This document shows positions 1 through 12,300 of a stretch of 64,000 nucleotides of DNA, piece after piece. A model generated the notes under the pieces. That model was not told the DNA's origin and did not search any database. It saw only the letters and a list, made by a program, of their open reading frames with translations. The DNA is from Phoronis australis. Lineage: Eukaryota > Phoronida > Phoronidae. The position numbers and the translations under genes are program-made. Numbering within the stretch: position 1 is the stretch's first letter; every line of letters starts with the position of its first letter. The DNA is taken from contig NMRA01000501.1 of the NCBI GenBank assembly GCA_002633005.1, positions 88,550-152,549 on the forward strand, read 5' to 3'.

Positions 1-232
1 TTTTTACATCCTGCCAGTACTGCTGTTCTCATGAACAATACTGATATTTCCAAAATGAATCCAGTCTAACAAAAAAACAATGGACATTATCAAATTTGTG
101 GGCAAAAAATGCCACACAAGACTTGGCTGGTACTTAACATCCTAGAAGACACGTCACGTGACAACTGATGTTGCAGAGGCAGGTTCTCTATCTCTCAAGA
201 CAACTTGCAACAAACCAANATTCCTGCTTACC

Positions 233-905
233 ACAGGCGTCCTCAGCTTCTGATCGTCCCCAATTCACTATATGTAATACTACACGGTATGACACTTCAG
301 CCGTCCATATCAAACACAAAACTCAATAAGTTTACATAAAACAGTTTTTCAACAAACCATTAGTAGTTGTTATTTCTTTTAACAACATTCACGGTGTCCT
401 GCTCCAGCGAGATCGCAACAAATTCGCCGTCAAAGCACAAAAATGTTTCCAAAAAGCAGACGCATCAGTCCTCCTTTGACGGTTCGAGGTCGAGGACAGT
501 ACGGAATTATCCGATGAGTTACAGATGGACTGCAATTGCTGGTTCAACACGAAATATTACGGAATGGTGTGGAGTTATCGATGTCGTGACACTCCGTGAC
601 AAATTGCCATATCGTCCTTGACCTCGAATCCTCATAGGAGGACTGGTGAGTTGGCTTTTTGGGAACATTTTTGTGCTTTGACCGCAAATGTGTTGGGATC
701 TTGCTGGAGCAGGACACCGTGAATGGTATTAGAAGAAAGAACAATTACTAGTGGTTTGTTGAAACCCTGTTTTGTGTAAATTTATTGAGTTTTGAGTTTG
801 ATATGGATGGCTGAAGTTAATCACCCATGAAATTTCTTGTCCCGAGTGTCATACCTTGTAATATTATGTATGTATTGGGGACGATCAGAAGCTGAGGACG
901 CCTGT
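233..905. repeat. Foldback element (large imperfect inverted repeat)
   Basis: The left arm (about 233-500) and right arm (about 617-905) are imperfect reverse complements. The outer ends match over about 30 bases (233-263 against 875-905), and the arms stay alignable inward past the CGGTGTCCTGCTCCAGC block (392-408) and its complement near 703-719. About 115 bases of loop separate them. Two short opposing reading frames in the arms are mirror images of each other and not genes. An N at 219 lies just outside the left arm, so an assembly fold-back at a contig end is an alternative to a genuine foldback transposon. Confidence 0.7.
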
Positions 906-1156
906 GCTTCTAACAAGATCAAATAGTCTCATATTATAATCAACTTTTTTCTTCGTTCAGTTACCCAAATCGACAACTGGTCATTTTTATAGTGCTTGCA
1001 CCAGGAGATATGACACCACATATTTGTTGAATAAACGGACTTACGCAATTACATTGAATTCCTTTAAATCTCAGATTCAAACAGCCTGCACTGCATGCAT
1101 GTCTTCTTGTTTACTGCACTGCGTGTGTGCAAAATCCTGCTTTTTTGAACGCGGGT

Positions 1157-2655
1157 AATTCGGCTAAATCACAATCAAGGTCCATATTTGAGAGTTGACT
1201 GTATTACGGTCTCAAATAATTTTTTTGATCACTTACCAAATCCAAACTGAATCTCATATGCAAAGAGTTATTTGGGTCCAAATTAAAAAAGAATTGTCAA
1301 AATCGGACAATGGTTAAGAAATTTATCCATGATTTTGTCTATGAATTTCAAGCATTTTTAGCGTTATGAGTGGCCATTCTTAAAAATTACTATTTTCAAT
1401 TGTCAACTGTAGAAAAGAAATTTATTTTATCAAGTAAGCAATTGCTTAGACATGACTAGGAATAACTTGAGTCACTTTCAGAATCACTTAGATGAAGTTG
1501 TGCTTAATCATTGAGAAATGGTTGGGTTCGTCATAAAACAGGCACTCGTTACGAAATTTGTAAATTTTGTGTTTCTAACCCTCACCTACTGTAAAGAAGG
1601 TTAAAACCTAAAGTTCACACTTTGTAATAAAAGAACTGCAGAATATGTTAGCCTAAGCAATACAGCAAATTATTCAATATCTAAACAAACCATAAGTTTG
1701 GATATTGACTGGGTTCTGCTATGTTGAAAATGGGCCAAAAAGGCTAACAAAATGTAGTGTACGTACCCCCATGTGGAATTCAGTAACACAAATGGTCATT
1801 GCAAATGAAATTATTGCCTTTTAAATAACAACATTGTGCTTATTATCATCAAAGAAAAATAAATGGCCATACAACATTATGTTACCATGTGATGCAGAAA
1901 CAGTGGTGTAGTGTACGTACCCCCATGTTTACAAATGCCATGAAATTAAAATATCACTTGGTAAGTGAGCAACACTAGTCATAGACAGTTTCCTTCCTTA
2001 AAAATGTTAGATTAAAAGGGTGTTTATTGCAAATACATTTGTTTTGAGTGAAATATTAGCATTTGTGTAGTGTACGTACTCCTATATTTTAATTTGTGCC
2101 TATTTTCAAAATATGGCAGATATGCACATGAATGCTATGTTTTTTATTTTTTCTCTTTGAATTGATTTAGTAAATCAACTAACTCTCGGTAGGTTTTTAG
2201 TATTTAGTTACAAAATTGACATGTCATTGAAATGTAGTGTACATACCCCTGCGTAGTGTACGTACCCCGATGTGAACAAATACCATGAAACAAAAATATT
2301 ACACGGTAAGTAAGCAACACTTGTCACAGACAGTTTCCTCCTTTAAAAATGCTAGATTAAAAGGGTGTTGATTACAAATACATTTGTTTCGAGTGAAATA
2401 TTAGCATTTGTGTAGTGTATGTACCCGAAATGGGTTGTGACCACACAAGTTGTAGTGTACGTACCCATTTATACAACTGTGATGCATTAGGCCATAAAAT
2501 TTTATTCGGTGGTTCTTGTGCAAAAATATTTTAGATTACAAACCTGGAATGATGGTACTTTAAAATAACCCATCTTTTACAGTTATACGACAACCTTCAT
2601 TTTTCACCAAAAGTGGCCACGGAATATGGACCTTGATTGTGATTTGCCAGAATTA
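1157..2655. mobile_element. Probable non-autonomous DNA transposon, about 1.5 kb, with inverted ends and an internal motif array
   Basis: The ends are inverted repeats of about 32 bases: AAATCACAATCAAGGTCCAT near 1167-1186 is met in reverse complement near 2622-2641, with the similarity extending outwards to AATTC/GAATT. No long reading frame lies inside. The interior carries seven copies of a TAGTGTACGTACCCC-like motif (near 1755, 1912, 2070, 2235, 2252, 2414 and 2453). About 175 bases at 1905-2080 are repeated at 2250-2425. No clear target-site duplication was found because the outer edges are degenerate. Superfamily not recognised. Confidence 0.6.
1754..2467. repeat. Array of a palindromic GTACGTAC-containing motif
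   Basis: Seven copies of TAGTGTACGTACCCC (with one-base variants such as GTACATAC and GTATGTAC) are spaced about 157, 158, 165, 17, 162 and 39 bases apart. The core is self-complementary, so it could be a dimeric protein-binding site. The near-regular spacing is partly explained by one internal duplication of about 345 bases. Confidence 0.75.
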
Positions 2656-3357
2656 AAATTTGAAGTATAAGAGGAGGCAAACAACAAGCAAGTCTTCAGT
2701 TTTGAAAAAATTACAAATGTGAAGCAGAAGTGTTCATTAAATAGAACTGAAAATTTCTAAATTTAGTTAAATTGATTTAGTACTCATCAGGAAATCACTA
2801 AGACTTCTATAGACATGCTTTCCAAAATGTTGAGTTTTGGGGTGTCAATCATAGCTAGGCCTACAAACATTTGTGAGTCAAGTGAGTTGTCTTCTATCGC
2901 TTGTAAAATTTTAGTCTCTAGACCGATCTCCTCTTAGGTGGCACCATTCAGAAGCCTGGAAAAATATTTTACTGAGTAAGCTTTTCCAAAAATATCACTG
3001 AATGTACGTGGTAGTGGAAAATGTTCACGAGTTGTGTTTTCTTGAGTTGTTGATTGTTTCGAAATGCAGTTTCAACATTGCGGTCATCACTGAGTAGAAA
3101 AAATAATAGACATATGACGACTGGCCTTATATCCAAAGAAGCTGTATACGACTTTGTATGTGCTCACTAGATGTCTCCACATATGCGTATTTTTTAGTCT
3201 TACATACAAGACCTTTTGGTGGTACTGTTGTGAACACTAACTTTGGGTTTCCTTTGGAAAACATTTTTTCTGACTGAATAGGTTACCCTTCTTTAAATGG
3301 AACACTCTAACACAACTTGGTAAATTTCTAAGGTAATCTATCGCATGTTTTTTTCAG
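2656..3357. other. Upstream region and intron before the SIN1 start exon
   Basis: AT-rich sequence without recognisable coding potential. A pyrimidine-rich tract ending in TTTTTTTCAG (acceptor AG at 3356-3357) lies 10 bases before the SIN1 start codon. At least one noncoding 5' exon must therefore lie further upstream; I could not place it. Confidence 0.5.
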
Positions 3358-3367
3358 CGTAGCCACC

Positions 3368-6300
3368 ATGGCATTAATGGATGACATGTCATTCTTGATC
3401 ACACATATTCGGAACTCATACATCACTAGCGATGACACGGGGGTGTGTGAGATGGTCATTGACAATGAAAACGAGGACGAGAAGAAAACAGAGAAACGAC
3501 CCAAGTCATGGCACGTGACTAGGTAATGATATCCTGTATTAGTATGCAGTGTAAACTGCGTTGCTTGTATAATCATTTGACTTGAACATGATTCATGGTT
3601 GAGAACAAGGACAAAAGATCGCTAACAAAAATGGATGAAATGGGTGTGGTCATTGAGCGGAGCATGTGTATTTAAAAAATTAATGTAAATTTTAGGAGTG
3701 GCCGTTAAACCAAACGTATGTTACCTATTAATTATTGAGCTCTACAACTGGTTTTTAAAACCAAGTGCACTGGTATAAATTGAAGCACCCCTCCCCCCAT
3801 GATGTCATACGAGCAGAAGCTCAGTACAGTAACGTACTTGGACCAATTCTCCTGTTTTTCACAGTTTGTACATGGTTCTTCAATGACACCTGTATTTAGT
3901 CTGCTCGTAACATTCTAAATATCTCATCATTTGCTTTTCATAACCGTAGTCCACATTTTAGCTGTGTAAAAACCGTACGAGCCATCTTCTGGTATGAAAA
4001 AATTACAACTTTTTCACTAGCGTTTTTACTCTTCCAAAGCAACATCAGTGCGTTCGTATCCTTTTTATTTGAAATATAAGGCCTGGAGTGAACCCCCCCC
4101 CCATGGTGATGCTGCACTAACTTCTTAAGCCTAGATCGACACCACTTCCATGCTGTTGGCGTGCACACCAGACTTAAAATGTTTGTGATCTGTATTTCCC
4201 TGCCAGTTCAACATGTGTGTGTGTGTCTGCGTGCGTGCGTGTGCGTGTGTGCATGTGTGTCTTCTTACAGTGTTACGAGTAACCAGATGAACAATGAGAA
4301 AATATATTTCATTCATTATGTCTCAAATTTGTGAGACATTACTGTAAGGAGTACAATGAATGAGACTGATTTCATATGACTGATAGGTGGCCTAAATGAA
4401 TTGTTGGTTTTTAGCGAAGGCGTTGGTTGAATTTGTCTTTTATTGTATTGCGCATTGATCGTATTTCTGAATAACGAATAATTTAGCGATTGTTGTATTT
4501 TTCCAGCAACAGCTTAGACAGTGGTGGCGATTCCATGGACAATGATCTCCCAAGCTCTCCAGACATCGTTATGGATATGGACTATGGTATGCCACTTGGG
4601 CCATGACTTAGTCTACTCATAACCACTTCCAACCATATAAAAACACCCAGTGCTTTTCGTACACAAATTGATTTTTATGTTACATAAAATGTAGGTTATT
4701 CATCAGTTTTGTGACATGGAAATAGCATTTGCAGAATTTGTTGCTACACTAGGAGCTACCCTGTGTGAGATGCTTTGTATCTTAGTACGTCAAACAAATT
4801 CTGGTTACAGCTTGGTACACCTCAGCCAAGCAGCGAGTCATAATGACATGCCCCAATGAATTGAGCTGGTAAATACTTGCTAGAGAGTAGTAATTATTTC
4901 CACCAGATTAGGTTGATTGCCTTGGAAACGCAAAGGTATGGTAATGTGCAGTCCACAGGCCCAGGTGAGTGGGTGTAATTTCTAAACGCAATTAACTTGT
5001 AAGTCATGTTTCATCCACTCTCATTCACACACAGCACACATACATTAATGTGAATAAACTCGATAATTGCAATGTGAAACAAAAATATCTTAAGGAATGC
5101 AGAAGCGGAGGGTCTTCTAGAACGATTGTTGTAAGCAATGTTTTGTATTAAATACTATTTAATGATTTAAGAAGGTTTTGAAATTGTTAAAAAATAATGT
5201 GAATATTCTGATCCTTGGAACAAGCACAACTGTCCAACGAGTGAGTAGTATCACATCTAATTAACCATGGACTGGCATTTTTAGATCATGGGTAAACTTG
5301 TGATTACGTGGTACTTTTCTTTGCTGTGTTTGCGCTTCAGACCAAAACTGTTTTGTTAGGTGACCTTCCAAAATAAAGAGCTCAGTGCAATTATTTTCTC
5401 TGACAAGAGACAGGTCAAAACTACCTCTAAAAATTTACTGGTTGTTTTTTGACCATCAGCGTCAACCCCTGAAGTAGTTTTAATGAACGTACTTCTCAAA
5501 AGTTTATCTTCTCCGAAGTCGTTCAGTTGTTCCCAGTTGGCTATAGGCCAAGGTGTTATTTCTTCAGGTAACCACAGGCGGCGCTCCAACACAGCTCAGA
5601 GACTTGAGAGGTTAAAGAAAGAAAAACAGAGCAAGAGCAAAATTAAGCATATCCCTTGGAAAAACTCAGACAGACCAGGTAATTATACCGGGGGTACAAT
5701 CACAGTTTTCCAAGGAAAAATGCCACTGCAGGCCAAAGGTATTGTCATGCTGATGGTGTTTTTTGTTTTTTTTTTTTGTCTCCCCACATCCTTCCCAAAT
5801 CTGCCTCGAATTACTTAGTCACGCAACGTATCTACACTAACCGCCTCGGACAACTGAATTTTCCTTATCTTGGCATGATCCAAGCTTCAACCCCAACGGA
5901 CTATTCCTTGTGACTTTTCTCACCAATTTTGGATGTTGTAAAATAGGGTGGACAAGTGAAATTTTAGTTCATGATTTTAATAAAGACATATAAGTAACTC
6001 CATAATAACGTTATTTTATTTTTATGTTCATCCCATAGCTACCGTCCTAAAGTATTTTCTAAAATTGATGGCATTCACAACGGTTTTAGTAGCCGGCAAT
6101 TTTTTGTTTGAAATTGGTGAAATTTAACAATACTTTTGTGTGAAATAGTTTGATGTTTTTCTGATCGAGAGTTATGAGCAGGAAGGTGGCCACAAGAATG
6201 GCAGCTTTGTTTCTAAACGTCTGTTTTTTTACATCATATGTTAGACGGAGATGGTTACAAATAAGAATTGTACACAAAATCTTAGCAACTGATTCTTCGT

Positions 6301-9300
6301 AATGCGAATTGGTAGTCTCCAACTGACCTAAGGGCTGTTCCAGCAAAATCTGTATGGGAGGGGGGGGAAGGCACTTTTATTTTGTACCCACCGCCCATGT
6401 TTTTCATTTATTTCTCCAACCCATGACCCATAATTTTTTAATTATTTTTAATAGGTTAAAATAAAAATCCAACACTTGCAAACAAATTGCCTCCAGGAGG
6501 ACCTGTTAAGAACTTAGATGATTGACAGACAAGAACTAGTTGTCTTGTCCAATATTGTCAAAAACTAAAGTAGCTTGTGAGCAATACTTTTGGCAGCCAC
6601 CAGGTGTCTCTGTTAACCATGTGTCTATAATTTCAATGAACATTTTTTCAATTATAAGGATCTATGAATCTCAAACTGTCTCCACGAACTCTTTTATACT
6701 TCTATGTCAAGTGAATATTGGAACTTGTTTATCTTACTCCTCATACTTTTTATTTAAAAATCATCAATTTTCTTATATGTGTTAACACCAGTTCAGTGTT
6801 GCATAACTTTTCAATTCAATAGAACTGCAGACAAACAGTTGGCTCAAATCGAGTTGCCCATTACTTGATTAATGGCTTAGTGAACATATTGCACTCTGTT
6901 CACTGGCAACATGGGCTTTTTTGTATTTGGATAAGTTAGGTCAATTGCATTTATTTTTGAGCTTTTACGGCTGAAGTAACCAACCTATCCACATTAACAG
7001 GTCAAAAAATACCACCCATTTTTAATGCATCACTTCTTACAGGAACGACCACCCATAATTTGAGTTTTTTTCTGAAGACCACCACCCACGAATTTTTATT
7101 TGTACTGCCGTCCCCCCCCCCCCTCCCACACGGATTTTACTGGAACAGCCCTAATATGTTTTTTTGTAAGAATGATCCTAAAAGTTCAGAACATCTATTT
7201 TGACACTGTACTTTTAAAAAGTCTGTTTGGAGAGGATAGCTGAATTCTATATGTATAATGCATAAATATGGACATATTTGTTGATATTCAAACAGTTATA
7301 TCTGGCAAAACTGGAAAAGCTAATGAGCTGTTATATCTCAACTTTCTTTGATAGATAAATTTTTTAAAACACACATTGTACAAGGTTAAATGCCAAACCT
7401 CCTTCCATAATAATTTTTCAAAAAGTATTAGAAGATCTTTTCACATTTGAAATATACAGTAATTGTAAAAATGGATGTGAAGACTTATTTCTGAAAAGAA
7501 GGTCATTTTTTACCCTGCTAACATTGTGAAATATAGATGGGAAAGATATTTTGGTTTTGTTGAATAATTTATTATTATTGTGATTTTGATGAAAGGATGT
7601 GTGTGTGTGCGTGCGTTCTTGTGCACATGCATGCGCGTGCGTGTGTGGTTGGGGAACTGTCTTTGAATGTGTCTATTATCTTTTCAAAAGTGTTTAAAAG
7701 CAGAAAAAGAAGTCCGTGATTTTAAAAAAATGTGCTGTTGCTAGCCAAAGAAAAAACAGACTTCTTACTCAATACGGTCATCTTAAACATGCTCTGTAAA
7801 AGGATGTAAATGTGACATGCCATAAACAAGGAAGGCTATTTAGTCTTCACTGCATCCATACACTTTTATATTTTCAAGCATCTGAACTTGGTCAGTTCTT
7901 TGAGAAGAAAGAAGTGTTAACAGACAAGGCTAAGGCTTCATCTCTGTTGTCATGGAAACTGAAGCAGTACATCAGTCAGCCGTTGAATCCCTTTAGCGAT
8001 TATGCTAAGTTTGATGGAAAGGTACGTGTCGTCGTGTGAGTAAACCGGCTTTTTTGTCTGTGCCTTTCCTGACTGTTCTCTACTTTAGCGCCGTCTAGGG
8101 GCAGGTCAATCCAGTGAAGTGATAATATCCTGTAGGTTCTCATTGGTGAACAACAAGATTACGGAGTCATAACATTGGGGCATTCTGATTGGTTGGAAGT
8201 TGGGAGATAACTTTTTGGCAATTGTTTTTGTGATGTGTCTCTTCTCATTTGTCTCAGACCAATTAGCTATTATCGGACTGGTCAGAATTATGAAATCCAG
8301 GTGTGCATTGTGAGGCTCACTGTTCCCAGTTAGTTCTTTTTCAGATGCATTTTACTTAAATGTTGCATGTGCTTTGTTGGATCTTGTGTATAAATTTATT
8401 TTTGGTAGTAAATGTTTAAATTAAATTGACGTGTTGTGAACCACCTTCTTTCTTGTTCCCTTCTCTGTGAACAAATATACCGCTACACCATCTGCAAGCC
8501 TGGTATTTGAGAATTTTTTACAATTTCACAAGGTTAAGAAAAAATAATCGCAGACATGCGTAGGCTTCTCAGGTGGGCCCAATGCACTTGTCACCTGAAA
8601 CCATTTTAGAGCTGAGGGCGAGAAACCCGACTCATGGGTATAGCCGTTTGTACCAATGGGACTCAAACCCACGACCTTCTGTAAAGGAAGTAGACACTTA
8701 TCCTACTAAGCCATTCAGCCTCCTCATCTCAAAACTAGTATTTGTTTAAGAGAAGTCGGTGAATCTGTGTTATGACCCCGCTTCTAAGGTGCTCGTCTCT
8801 GTCTTCAATTTCAGATGCAAAGTGGCATACCTATAAAACACATCGGTATATTTCTAACGATGACCTCTCCCGCAGAGAGGTCGTATCCAATGACGATAAC
8901 TGTCGTGTCGTCTGCCAAAATTCGTGATGTTGTTGGTCTGATATGCTGGCAATATTCAGTGGAAGGGAGACAACCAAAGCTTTGGTGAGGCAGTAATTAA
9001 ATAATTTGGTATAAAGTGCGTGTATGGCTACAAGACAAACATGTGGAGTAGTCACTGAGTAGTATAATAAATAATTTCAGGCAGTCTGGTACACGTTGTA
9101 CCAGACGTGCGCAGGCCACGCATGTGGGCCCATTGCACTGATCATCTGGAAATATTTTTATGCTTTATTAATGTATTGTTAAAACCGAGCTGAGGAGCTA
9201 GAAACCTGACTCAAGGGTCTAGCAGTGTGACCCAGTGGGACTCAAACCCACGACCTTGAGTATAGAAGGCGGGCACCATCATGCTAGGCCACATTGCCTC

Positions 9301-12300
9301 CTCTAACACTGAGTAGTAGATAGCAACTTAGATATGTTTTTTCAAGATAAAAAACCTGTCAGTATTGTGATACTGTTCTTGCTTAGGGTCCTGATGAAAA
9401 AGTCAAGATTGAAGAAAGTTGCTACTTATAATCATTATATACTCTTCGGCTCTCTTGTAATAATTGCTCACTGGACCTAGTATTCTAGCCAGGTGTTCAG
9501 GAGTGGATTTCTGTACAATAGGCGTTACTTGAAGTTGAGTATTTGTTAAAACAGACTGTTGGGTTTGTGAATTATCCATTAAACGAATTGAAAACACTAT
9601 ACTGTACTTTGTATTGGACGGCTTGATGTATACTCACCCATACTCTCTGTGCAGTTTGAGACCTCACTGTGTGCAGTTGTAATGCAATAGGCATAAAGTT
9701 AAATATTTCGAGAGCGCGTGTCTCATGGTGGTAGCAAAATATACTGCGAAATAAACAGCTATATCAGGTGGAAGGGCAAACTAGGAGAGAGTGAATGTAA
9801 GACAAGCCCGGAGGAGCTGAGTCGTCGCGCACTAAACACCTGTAAGGTTTTTCATGACTGATTAACAGACTTCAAAATCTTGAACCGAAATGGGTCATTT
9901 TCTATGTATCGAATGGTGGTATTATCTACTATTTCTTTCCTGATCATGTTGATGTAAACAATGGTCTTGAATGAACCCTCGCTGTTTATGCATGGACAGT
10001 CATTGACAGCAAATACTTTTCCTAGGTGGGACTACTTCGCTATGCATAAAGCGAAATGACTGTAATGCAACTTGAGGAACTTCAGGGACAATAAACAGGA
10101 CACGCCTTTATCACGGAGTTGAAAATTAATTGAAAAAGGAACATCTTTACATCTTGTTTCATTAAACAATGCTTGTCTCGCACCATCTGCTTAATGTGAG
10201 AAATCCTTTGACATCCACTGAACACAGACTTTTTTTTTTTTTTAATTTTTTTTTTTTAATTGCAGGCGGTCTGATACACGTTGTATCAGACGTGCGCAGG
10301 CCTCGCATGTGGGCCCATTGCACTGATCACCTGGGAATATTTTTATGCTTTATTGATATATGACTTGCTGTTTGCTCAGAAATTTTGACCATCTCTAGTG
10401 CGTGTGCTGTTTACTTGGCTATTGTAACACAATTATGTGTGCTTGAATGATGTAACACATGCATAATTTGTTTCAGCGAAGACATCGGTATGTACAGCCT
10501 GCATATGGTGGAGGATGACGGAGAGGTAGACATGGATTTCCCCGCCCTCGACACACGAGAGCCAATCAGCAAGTTCGGCTTCTCCAGGCTGGCTTTAGTT
10601 CAGAAGTCGTCAGCTACAAAGTCAGTAAAGGAGTTTGTACTGGTCACAGTGTAAGTAATTTACAGAATGTGATGAAGTTACCAATATCAAAGATGATGAA
10701 ATCCATTTTATTTGATGATCTAGGCACAGGTGCCTCTCCGAACCATTCTATGAGTAGTAATTTCTAAGTGTAAAGTTTCAGTAAAGTAGTTCTCAACTCT
10801 GTGTTTCGCAGCAGATTTACATTTTTATCAGCAGCCTACTGATAATTGATGTTGCTGCTAACATGGCTCTTAATGTCTTCATAGGACAAGAACAAAAATG
10901 CCATTCTCAGCTGGCTATTCAAAGTCTAAAAGGGGTAGTAAAACAGCTATCTTCTCAGCCAGAACCACTCTATGTTAAGCTTTGTTTACTTACGCAAGCC
11001 AACTGGGACAGTTGTAGAACAAGAGCATGGTTCACAAACCCTGCATGTCAATTCCAAAAGGCCCACTGTGTATGAAGGACACCCATAATTTACAGAAGTC
11101 TTCAAAATTCAAGGCTACTATGTGGACTAGTTAACCCCTTCAAGCCCAAAATGGCAGTTTTTCAGTATTACTGTTCACTGCATGACCAATAATAGATCCT
11201 GTTTCTTTTTACAGAGAATGTTTTGATACTGAATTGTTCGAATCAATAACCGAGTCAGTACACGTTTATTACTTTCTTGGCAGAGTCTTGTTAAATACTG
11301 AGGAACAAACGTGTATAAATGATGACAGTAATATTGTTCATGACTATGTTCATGTCACAGACGCCTACATGACTGTGTGTGTGAGTGTTTGAATTTTTTT
11401 TGTGTGTATATGCATGTATGCCATGTATGTGTCTATATTCTATAGGCCCATTTGTGTCATTTGGTGAAAATAAGTTTTTGACACTGTTGATTTTCACTCT
11501 ATTATAATTCTAAGATCATATTTTTGATAAAAATCGATTTTCTTACTGGATATTCCTTGTTGGAAGAAAGCGACGTTGCAACCTTATCTCCAAGATTTCT
11601 ACTGGCTGAGTGTTGAGCACCTGTCACTTCCTGGATCACGTGACGAGCGACATGGGTGATCTCTTGAGGCAGGTACTTGGTACCTAGCTAGTGGATGACT
11701 TGGAAATATGTTCCAATATGCAAAATAGTTTCCTTCTTTCTATCTCCTATTTTGGTCAATACGAATTTCTATGAAGCTGGTGATATCAGTCTGATGTCGA
11801 TCTGATCATCATTCAATCATTCATTGTGCACTTCATGGAAAACCTCTTTTGAATAGTGGAATGCATCATATTTAGCAGCGTTTTGTATCTGTTCTGGTAC
11901 AACTGTGCACCTGCATTGGCCATTCTAGGTGGTCAGTTGTGTAGGGCAGTGCATCCGGTGATTTTTGGTGACAACTTCCCCTCGTATTTCCAGCAACTTC
12001 CCGGCCAGTGGCTTCTCTCGCTTCCAGGTGGAGTCGAAGAATGTGTTACTCAAAGACATCATTGAGACTGCTCTTCACAGGCGGAAGGTGAAAAAGAAGG
12101 GTAAAACGACCAGTGTTTTAGTTTGTGTCAGAGTATAGGGACACTTCAGAACCAGCGCTATCTGCCATTTTTAGCCATCAGTCAACATTATTTATAATAT
12201 TCACTTGCTCATAACATTCCAATCCACAAGTCCCAAGATATCTGTACTGTACACGCGTTAAAATGGACTTTGGTGGCAACAATCATTTGCGAAGAGTTCT

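Noticed and set aside
1754-2467. CRISPR-like spacing of the GTACGTAC motif
   Set aside because: Repeats are only about 15 bases, spacing is irregular (17 to 165), and two spacers are copies of each other. This is an animal genome; it is a repeat inside a transposon-like element.
4131-4316. Histidine/threonine-rich minus-strand frame at 4131-4316
   Set aside because: It is the translation of a GT microsatellite.
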